Shown one piece after another: positions 55,522 to 64,000 of a stretch of DNA of 64,000 nucleotides (its first letter is position 1; every line of letters begins with the position of its first letter). Both the position numbers and the translations under genes were made by a program. Origin of the DNA: Rhabditoides inermis. Lineage: Eukaryota; Nematoda; Chromadorea; Rhabditida; Rhabditidae. The stretch spans positions 1,145,001-1,209,000 of the forward strand of contig CAWZYM010000331.1 in the NCBI GenBank assembly GCA_963966185.1, read 5' to 3'. Under the pieces are notes generated by a model. The model saw only the letters and a program-made list of their open reading frames with translations. It made no database searches and was not told where the DNA came from.

Positions 55522-55826
55522 CGTTGGCCTGGGAATATCGCACCCATGAAAAGAGTTAAATACATGCACATTGTAATTATTTCATTTCTACTATATTGAT
55601 TCCTGTAATGTATTCTTATCGTGCAAGTCGACAATTGCCTTCATATTCTGCGCATGGCAGCGGCAGAAAACTTCCTGGTTGCTGCATGTGGTTCGTCTCA
55701 TCATGAGACTCTCATTGGTCTAGACGGGGGAAGTGTCGCGGACACAAATGACCTTCATGTCTTCTTGCAGACTCCTTGCAGGCTACTCTCATGAATCACC
55801 ACATGCGGTCAGAGAGAGAGAGACAC

Positions 55827-55874
<48 letters not shown>

Positions 55875-55898
55875 CGTTGGCCTGGGAATATCGCACCC
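55195..55898. repeat. Direct tandem duplication, ~351-bp unit, overlapping the 234-bp pair
   Basis: Bases 55195-55545 recur at 55546-55898, including a (CT)n run of slightly different length. The first ~42 bases of this unit are also the last part of the 234-bp unit, so that segment occurs three times (54961, 55195, 55546). Confidence 0.95.
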
Positions 55899-56730
55899 CG
55901 CCATCTCTCTCCACCCTCTATGCATTACGAAACGGTGCCCCGGTGTTCTCTGTGGTAGTCCTTGTACTTGTGGCCTCAGATCAACATTTGCTCCGATGTA
56001 GCGTGTCGTAGTGTCATGTTTTTGATTGTCCGTTTTACTACCGCGCACTGACTCTGACACCAATGATCTGCGATTAATCTCTCGCTCGCGCCTATTTATC
56101 ACTTCCGCCCTTGTCGCATTCAATTATCGCCGACGTAGTTCGTTTCCCAGCTCCGTTTTCTAGAAGTTGCAAGGGGGTAGGCAATCTGTTACCTCCCGCC
56201 GCGAACAGAACAGATGCAATCTTACAAGTTACCCGCTCCTATAAGTAGGCCCTTACCTACTTTCGAAACGTGGTGTGCGGGAGTGATGACCCTGGCGGGG
56301 TGCCAGAGCCGGTGCCACCCAGTACGCTCTCTCCCTCCCTCTCTCTCTCATCCCATTCTAGTCGAGTCTGTCTCGCGTCCTCTCTGATCTCGCTTTGTCC
56401 ACACATTGCGTATTTCGAAAGTCTACGAAATTCACCCGCACTCGCGATCCCACATTCAAAGTGCATCGCAAGTGCGAGTCTGCTGTGCCGGAAGCGCTCT
56501 CTCCCTTCGTTTCTGATCTCATACGCGCGAGTTTACGACTGTTTACGATGCTGGATACGTTTATGGTAACGCATACCGCCCGCTCTCGGTCATTCCCGCG
56601 CGCGGCGCGCGCGCATTTGCCTGCGGTCCTCATTGCGCATGCGCCCTTCTAATGTCTTCAATTTGCATAGTCTCGCATTGGGCATGGTCTGATCTGATCA
56701 GCATGCCATCAGCATATTGTCGCGCGCCGG

Positions 56731-56738
56731 TATATAAG
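56731..56738 (+). promoter_or_regulatory. TATA box upstream of the zinc-finger gene
   Basis: tatataag stands ~140 bases before the start codon at 56873, with a ttgcag acceptor-like site at ~56852 that would end a 5' UTR intron or serve trans-splicing. Confidence 0.5.
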
Positions 56739-56872
56739 AGGGCGCGATTGGCGGTCAGTATAGAGCCGCTGCGATTGTCTTCTCTTATCGATCGCGTGAG
56801 TGATGAATATGATGCAATCGTATCCGCCGAGACTCACTTGCACTCCTTGCAGATGGTCCTGAGCTAACCACG

Positions 56873-57827
56873 ATGGACCCCCAGAACCAACTCAACATGA
56901 TGCTGCTCCTCTCGATGCAAGCCCAAGCCCAAGTGGCAGCGGCCCAGTCGACCCAACCCTCGCAGACCCAACTCGGCAGCCTCTCCTACATGCGCCCGCC
57001 CACCACACAGGTACGGTAGCCCATAGCCAACGTTGATTTATGCTAATTGGGTCGTGAGAATAACGGTGTTGATACATGTGTTGTGTGCAAAGTGGTTGGC
57101 AACGTGTGATTAATGTATACAGTGTGGCGGTCCTTGGCTACGTATTGAGAGTGGTTCACTGTCGAAAAAACCGCGCTGCCATCCATTCATTTCTCGTCAT
57201 AACAACACTATTCCAAATCAGCGCGCCGAGCATCAAACACCGAATTGGGAAAAAGTGGAGGACACGAGTTTTTCGTTTTTTGCCGACACGGTTTTTGATT
57301 GATCTGGATAGCCCCGGCGTGAGAGAGAGGGAGTGGTTTTCCGGTGGTGGGCTTTGATTTTCCAATTTTGACGCTGGTCGCTATAGTTGTCACAGCTGCC
57401 ATAGACACTCGTGTAAGGGAAGAGAGGGGAAACGGGGACGAGCGAACAAATCCCACACCGAACACTCGCGCGCGTTTGCAAAATTGCAAACAAAATCTGC
57501 TGCTATAGCTGGCGGGGTATATATAAGGCATGTGTGCGCAATTGTAGCCTTTAGAGTACTGTGGCGCAAGCTCTTTCGTGTGCAGTTTGATCTTTGCAAT
57601 GAATTCCTATACTGTTATAATTCCTGTATTGTAGATGCTCCCTCCGGCTGCTCCGGCGGCGCCGTCTTCGCAGCTCTCTCCCCATTTGATACAGCAGCAA
57701 CTGGCCGCCTATCAGAGCCTTCTCGCTCTCCAGATGAGTATGCTGAGCGGCGGAGTGTCAATGCCGACATTCTCGCCCCTACCCATGCCCAGCCAGCAGC
57801 TGCCCAAGCCGGCAGCCTTCAAGGTGA

Positions 57828-57879
<52 letters not shown>

Positions 57880-60433
57880 TCCCTCTCTCAATGCCTCTTT
57901 CCAGCCGGAGCCGTTCTCTATCGCCTCCCTGACTGCCTCGGTGGCTCAGCCCGCGTACACTACTCCTCCAGCGGCTCCTTCCCATCCCGTCTCTCTTCAA
58001 CTGCCGATTGGCATTGCCCGGCCCGCGCCCCGCTCCCAATCCGACGATGAGCCCGCCTTGAAACAGCCAAAGGTGGGTAGACGGGGTTTGTTGGAGTACT
58101 GTAGTTGTAGGGTGGTACATAGTGCTGTAGAAGTACTGTGTTTTATTTTTGGTATTCCAGATGGAGAAGTGCGAGGTGGAGGAGGAGTGTGAGGAGCGTC
58201 CGCTGCTGATAGCCGAGGAGCCATCACCAGAGAAGAAACCACTCGCCTACCTACCGTACCCGCAGACAGCCGCCTTCCCCACCCCGGACGCCACACCCTC
58301 GCCCGGAACAGGTACGGTACCGGGGTTAGGGGTACTGTAGTGTGTGGCGTGGTACTGTTAGTTCGGTGTCGTACTGTAGCTGTGCAGTGTAACAATGCTC
58401 GGTCTAGACTAGACTGTAAACATTTTGTTTTCGAAGAGGTGATCGTCACTCTATGTTTGTAGTAAACATTGTTACAAGTCCATTTATTGGTTTTTTTTGT
58501 TACAAATCCATTTATTGGTTCTATGTTGGGACCAGCGGATCGCTGCCGCCAGATGGAGATTGAGAGACGTCACTCCCTTCTCTCATTTCGTAAGCTCACG
58601 CACACCCCCAGCAAAATCGGATTACCCGCTATGAATCACACTGTTTGCAAAGTGCGATCGACGCAAAAGTGGCGAAAGCCGGGTGTGTGAGTGTGCGCTT
58701 TTTTCGTGACAGCTGACCGCTTTTTGCATGTGATCATTTGATCATAGATTATCAACAATTGATGCTGCTCACGTGGGGGTAGTGGTTGATGTTGTAATCG
58801 GCCGAGTTTATACCTCACTGCTCTACATCAGTATCAGGTGGTTTGGTGTGATCTGTGATCGCGACTAATCGCAAAGCGGAACTGGAATTATCTGCTATTA
58901 ATAGTACTGATCTTTATAACACATCACAACCACTTTAGCCGATGACGTGAGCCCGTACGAAAGCGAAGCGGCCAAGAAGTATGCCTGTTTTGAAGAGCTG
59001 ATCCAGAGTCACTGTGAGCTAGCCATCTGAATAGCCTAGAGTCCCCACGTGTTTCAGTCCGCCACATGCCCGAGTGGTGGTTGAAGAGAATGCAAAGCGA
59101 AGGCACGGGTTGGTGGAGAGAAGTGGAGAAGAGATTGTAGACGTGATGTAGACGTGTCCGGTAGACGTGATGGATGTAGACGTGTCCGTGTTTCAGTTCT
59201 GGACGCGGCTCCGCGCCCGTCGTCGTCGCACTCGTCCAAGTCGCAGGAGGACGAGGAGTGTTTTGTGGATGTGGTGGAGGATGACCGGGTGGGGGGCAAG
59301 GGCCGCCGCCGCGCACACATTGAGTACTACAGGAAGATGAAGGGACTGCGCGGACGGTGGGTACATCTACTTCTTCTTTGTTGACGTACTCACCATTTTC
59401 ACTGTTCCATATCACGTATGTTTCACCCTCTAGCTGCAACATCGGAAATTTCAAAAAAAAAAACAATTTGCATCCGCATTTCCTATTATCCGGAATTCTC
59501 ATGACGATCCACTTTCAGCGAGAAGACTCTGCGCTGCGCGCTGTGCTCTCAGGACGTTGCCAACACTGAGCAGACTGTCAACGACCATGTCAATCACCAC
59601 ACTGGAGAGGCCGCCTACAGGTACGGATTACAGTAACCCTACAAGAATCCACCCTACAGTAATCTTTCAGGTGTCAAATCTGCGGCGCGACTGGCGCGAA
59701 CAAGAAGGCCATATTCGAGCACATGACGGAGCGCCATCCGCACAGGGTACGTGGATTTCTAGAGTATCGTAATCTAGACTATGGTAATCTAGAATACCGT
59801 AATCTAGAATACCGTTATCTAGAGTACCGTAACCGTACCTTGTTTCAGGCTATGGCGTTTGAGGACCGGCGCGACATGCTGCGTCTGTGTGAGCTGATTG
59901 GCGAGTGCTTTCCGAAGGTGCAACAGCGCGTGCGCACAGGCTATCACAACATTGTCGACAAGATTGTCAGGTACGGTAGTCGGGCTGGGATTACTGTAGT
60001 GTACGGAGCGGTAGCTGGTAGTACGTTAGTGTACTGTATGGTTGCAGACACGCCGAGTCATCGACTCTGACGCACCTAAAGTGTGCGCTGTGCGACAAGC
60101 AAGTGATGGCCAAGAAGGCATCCCTCAACAAGCACGCCCAGTCACATCCCGTATACAGGTGAGTGGGCGGGGCTTAGAGGGGCGTGGCCTGGATGGGACT
60201 AACTGTTTGTTCAAGGTGCAAGACGTGCAAGTTTACGTGCGAGAAGCTGGTGGAGCAGCTCGAACACTGCAAGACGGAGCACCAGATTGATGTGAGTCGG
60301 GGTTACGGTACTTTGAAATTGAGTTACTATATTGTGAATTTAGGACGCGCGACCGACGGTGCACTTTAACCAGTGCTGCGCTTCGGATGTGATGACTCGC
60401 TCGGTGCAGCGCTGTTTCCCGATTCCGGAGTGA
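56873..60433 (+). CDS. C2H2 zinc-finger protein, putative transcription factor (485 aa)
   Basis: Twelve exons join in phase: 56873-57010, 57635-57823, 57905-58072, 58161-58311, 58939-59013, 59197-59356, 59519-59620, 59671-59746, 59849-59970, 60048-60158, 60216-60291 and 60344-60433. The N-terminal ~200 residues are Gln/Pro/Ser/Met-rich (MLLLSMQAQAQVAAAQ), typical of activation regions. An acidic segment and a basic patch (GGKGRRRAHIEYYRKMKG) follow. Four fingers then come as two pairs: CALC..HVNHH, CQIC..HMTERH, then CALC..HAQSH, CKTC..HCKTEH. A ~40-residue helical spacer with FPKVQQRVRTGYHN separates the pairs. It is probably nuclear and DNA-binding. I do not recognise the orthologue. The gene lies on the opposite strand between two blocks of minus-strand exons. 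Confidence 0.85.
59755..59835. repeat. TACCGTAATCTAGA-type intron tandem repeat
   Basis: Five imperfect copies of a ~16-base unit (taatctagaataccg) fill the intron between the second and third finger-coding blocks. Sequence of this kind is common in introns of Caenorhabditis-like nematodes. Confidence 0.75.
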
Positions 60434-61890
60434 TGTCGACTCTTGTCTCCCCCTTTTCTTGCCGTTCTCTCCCAATCACCACTCCTCAAGTTGCCATTGC
60501 TTTACGCATACTCTCCCGCGCGCGCCCCCTCGCCGCACACCCTTCCAGGGATTTCCCCGCCCCCGTAGCTTTCCCCCTAATAATTGTCTAATAATCGCCT
60601 AAGGCGTTATTTATGAGATGTGTCCTGTGACGCGCTTTCCCCTTTTCCCTCATCGCACACTGATCTCGATGTTCTTTCACCCGCCGATTGATCGGTATCG
60701 ATTGATATCGATTGATGGCCAACTCCCACCCACCCACACACTTTTGTCGTTTCTTTGTTACGCGTTTCGTTGTTGCACGAAAAATTGAGAAAATTGAGGA
60801 TAACTGCGATATAAAGATTATACAAAAGAGTGTTTGAATGTGTGGAGTTTGATCGAAGGGATCTGGGATAGGCAACCGGTGCGAGATTTGACAGACATGG
60901 CTTCTGATCCGGGTTTTGGTGGTTTGTGCCCGAATTGCAAAAAAGAGACACGTGCTGTACACACACTTTTTGACGATTAGAAAGGAATTTGTTGCTCCCG
61001 GCACCACACTCTATACAAACATCTTTCGTGTCCGGCTACAAACGACATACAGCGTAAGCGTGAGCGTTTGGTGAGACATTGCATTACGCTATGTAGCCTA
61101 GCATTTACACAACGACAGCTTGAGAAACAAAGTCAAGTTCACTGGTCAGCCTAGGGTTAGCCTTGTTTATCCACATATTTTCCATGCGTGCTTTTATCGT
61201 TATTACTTCTCCCTTGCCGTCGAAAAAACACTTTAGTCAAGTGCTTGAAAACGATGACACGCGTTAGTGCGTAGGACAGGTTGATTTTTCTTATAGATAT
61301 GACTTGGTACCTCTAGTCCCTGCGTGCTGGGCAGCTTCCTTCCGGTCCCGCGCGGGGCATCGAAAGAGGCGCGACGGATCTGAAGAGAAAAGGAATTTAG
61401 GAATCAGACAAAAACAAACAGGAAAGAGTATATGTAATTGGCTAGGCACACTTCCGGTTTCGATCTCTTTCACCAGGCCGACTGTGTGATTTGTGATTCT
61501 TATATTCTTATGTCAGATGAGGCTCATGAGGCAAGAAAGGATGTTGGGGATTATTGATCTGTTAGATGACACACTTGTGACTTGTATCGGTAACGTGGTA
61601 TGTTAAGAAGTGCGTAGAAAAGTTAGATGAAACTGGCATGGGTAAACTACTAATACGTTTTAACAATGTTGTATAAAGTTGCAACGACGACATTTAGCAA
61701 TAAAAACATCTTATTTATCAAAAATTTTGTCAAAATGAAAACACATCTTTTCTAACCTCCCTAACAACTCTCGTAAAAAGTGGGATTTATTGGCGAGTCT
61801 ACTCTACGCGCGGTGAGTCAGTTTTTAATCATTCTGATTGTGAAGCTTTTTATCATACAACATAGTTGGTTAATCCGACGAAACCCTCAC
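60434..61890. other. No supported gene; 3' flank of zinc-finger gene
   Basis: I saw no clean AATAAA directly after the stop. Short open frames on both strands lack splice support. Some intron-like cca/tct filler is present. Confidence 0.4.
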
Positions 61891-61983
61891 CTCCTCCTCT
61901 TCTTTGGCAGACAGCAGCATCTCGGCGGACTGCGTGCGATTCGGGGGCTCGGAGACGGAGAGATAGCCTGGAAGGAGAAGATC

Positions 61984-62034
<51 letters not shown>

Positions 62035-63237
62035 GTCGCCTATTATCTACTACGTTAAGTACACTAATGGGGTAGTGAGAGTGTCAGAGTGTTCCAGCAG
62101 AGCTTCTTTGTTCGCCATGTACTTTTCGCGTACCCAATGCGAACGGAATTGTTCTTTTAAAAATTTATTCGGAAACTATAAGTTTTTTTTTCTCTCACCC
62201 GAGCTGTTCTGAATGGTGTCGACGCTGCGGTAGTTGGTCTTGTGGTGACCTGGAGGAAATGCTTGCAAAACTATAATAATAATAACAGCACTTCCCTCAG
62301 AACTATGTGTCAATGAGCCGCAAAGTTTTAGTTTCGTAGTCAGAAACACTCGGCACGTCGCTAGGAAGCGTACTTAGGCAAATAATCAAATCACAAACGA
62401 AAAAGAAGGGAACAAGTAGAGTTCGAAGTGGGAAACACCACGCTGGTACATAATACAACCTAGAGACACGCACCCTTGTCGACGGTGGGGAAGATGTGAT
62501 CGATGTTGAGGGGCGAGTTCTCGTTCACCTCATCCTCCTCGTCGTGCAGTTCGGTTTCGACGCTGAAAAATCAATCAATCTATCAATCAATCAAGCATTC
62601 ATCCAGAATCACTATATCCGGACTATACAACAAGTGCATACGGAACACCACATGGGCTAAGCGCTTAGAGAAACACTGTTTAGCTAAAAGTTATTCAAAA
62701 TATGTATTCAAAATATTTAATTGAATAAATTGTATATAAGAAAGTTGCAACGCGAAATACAAGTTTCTGTTCGAGTGGAATGTTGTAGCGTAAGGCGTTT
62801 TTTTTTTGCTTTCCGCTTCATTTCGTTTCTGTTTCTCTGCACGCCAAGCTGAATGTAAGTGGTAAACACGGAAACACAAATCCATGAACACACGCCTGCT
62901 AGACACGTGCTCGAAATTTTGCGTGGCCAACTAGAAACTTTTCTTTCGTTTCCTATTTTCCACCAAACCAAAGTTGAGTTGCTAGAAGTATCGGGAAGCG
63001 TTGAAAGTGAACTGGAGCAAGTGTACCGAAAAATACTCAAATACGTAGTCTCGACATTGTTTCAATTGTATCCGTAAACTTGTCATAATTTACATATAAT
63101 AGTCATCATTTTTCGGCATTTTTGGAAACGATAACAAAAACATTTCTATATATCTGATTTCTGGTACCCACGTGTGTTCAGTGCTTGTGTTGAGATGAGC
63201 TGCGATGGCGAGTGGCAGCGGGAGTGGCCGGCACTGG
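61891..63237 (-). CDS. Exons of a minus-strand gene, possibly 5' part of the 43.6-52.2 kb gene
   Basis: Four phase-compatible exons: ~63176-63237, 62474-62562, 62199-62249 and 61891-61967. They read in order through LNTSTEHTVETELHDEEDE, NSPLNIDHIFPTVDKG, HHKTNYRSVDTIQNSSG and YLSVSEPPNRTQSAEMLL, ending in KEEEE at a codon boundary. The exon at 52202 needs two bases from its predecessor, so the two blocks do not splice directly. Either a further exon lies in the 10-kb gap, or they are separate genes. The product is acidic and disordered here and I do not recognise it. The chain continues upstream past 63237. Confidence 0.55.
61985..62031. repeat. (GA)n microsatellite
   Basis: About 46 bases of GA lie in the intron just upstream (minus strand) of the exon at 61967. 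Confidence 0.9.
62568..62690. repeat. RTE-like 3' tail relic with (AATC)n
   Basis: A run of aatc units (62568-62595) is followed by cattcatccagaatcacta and gggctaagcgcttagagaaa, the same sequence found at ~18990, ~28885 and ~38495 in the triplicated region. It looks like the 3' end of a 5'-truncated RTE-family insertion. Confidence 0.6.
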
Positions 63238-63239
63238 CT

Positions 63240-64000
63240 GAAAAGGGAAATTAAATTATTAAATCAAACTTATTACACTGTTTCACACATGAAATGTCTG
63301 TAAAAGAGTACTAGATACTGGCCGGCACTGGCTGCAAAACACACATGGATGTATGGATGTATCTTGCAAATAAGTGTGGTGAGAAAAATGATCAGAGCCC
63401 TGTTCAATGAGATTACAATTTAGGGCGGAGGTGTGAGTAGTGTAGTGTAGTGCGTAGTGCCGCGGTCGGTGCAACACTCCCGCGAACTGCACCGCGCCGG
63501 CGGCGAGACGAAACGCCATTCAAGGCTTTTGCTTTGCAAAATGGATGGCCTTATTGTTTTTTTGTTATCTCCTTTGCTGTTTCTACGCGTCCGCTTCAAG
63601 TTGTTCACCTCATCTTAATAGCTACATATGTTCTTCGCTCGTTCGTCCGTCGTCCTGTTTTTTTTCTTCTACTTGCGCAGTTCTCTTCGTCTATCATCGA
63701 TAATCCCGCAGTTTTACCTATATACATTTTTGTACTATTGGTCACATAAGGCCATGCGTCTGTCTCAGGCGAGTCGAAAATGTCGCTTTTGTAATGCGTC
63801 TGCCCACCACGCTTGTCTTCAAGCGGTTGTCTTCCCGATCAGCAGACTCAGCATTTGTGTTTTAACCCGTCCGGGGGTACCCCCCTTTAATTTTGATACA
63901 GGACTCAGCCCGCTCGCCTCGCGAGGTTAGTCGGGAGGTTACGCGGTCGGGAAGTTACGCGGTCGCTGAGGCCCACGCCCCATCCCCCAACCCTGCTGGT
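63240..64000. other. No supported gene at right edge
   Basis: Short plus- and minus-strand frames without good splice context. A poly-T patch lies at ~63657-63665. Upstream exons of the minus-strand gene may lie here but I could not define them. Confidence 0.3.

Noticed and set aside
56395..56652. Overlapping frames just upstream of the zinc-finger gene
   Set aside because: No splice link to the gene; the region looks like promoter and 5' flank.

Overview
The window is nuclear DNA from an animal, most likely a clade V nematode (rhabditid or diplogastrid). I infer this from many short exons separated by introns that start with gt(a/g)ag and end in tttcag, a C-type lectin/vWA locus of nematode style, TACTGTAG/TACGGTA-type intron filler, RTE and CR1-like LINEs, and abundant (CT)n/(GA)n. 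The species cannot be fixed from sequence alone. No tRNA, rRNA or CRISPR array was seen.

Layout. 1-5.4 kb: two plus-strand genes, a C-type lectin-domain gene that enters from the left edge (ends 1798) and a degenerate vWA-like gene (ends 5336), with a foldback element in an intron of the second. 6.2-7.8 kb: GA-rich repeats and a plus-strand cysteine-rich gene of unrecognised family. 8-9.4 kb: poorly defined exons, a perfect 43-bp palindrome and a minus-strand coiled-coil ORF. 9.4-12.5 kb: a CR1-like LINE with a full-length 935-aa endonuclease/reverse transcriptase.

12.0-41.25 kb is the main structure: a head-to-tail triplication of a ~9.6-9.9 kb unit (11996-21893, 21894-31492, 31493-41254). 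Each unit carries, on the minus strand, a ~3.03 kb RTE-type LINE and exons 2-14 of a BTB-BACK gene (BTBD17-like layout). Only the rightmost unit is joined to the first coding exons (41391-41457 and an alternative at 42553-42607), so only that copy forms a complete gene (451 aa, 14 exons, all splice phases checked). The other two lack a first exon. Units share both junctions but differ in (TTG)n length and in LINE damage. Within every unit there are older, degenerate copies of exon 5 and of the last exons, so the gene had already undergone internal duplication before the triplication.

42.5-64 kb: unique sequence with a long minus-strand, serine/glutamine/arginine-rich multi-exon gene (43624-52202). 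A second run of phase-compatible minus-strand exons lies at 61891-63237 and may be its 5' part. Between them sits a complete plus-strand C2H2 zinc-finger gene (56873-60433, 12 exons, 485 aa) with a TATA box. This half also holds two further inverted-repeat transposon relics, a 400-bp foldback element, relics of a cysteine-rich secreted-type gene and stacked short tandem duplications.

Gene models were built by hand from splice signals and reading phase. Exon ends in strongly supported models should be right to the base. Family names are from motif recognition only.
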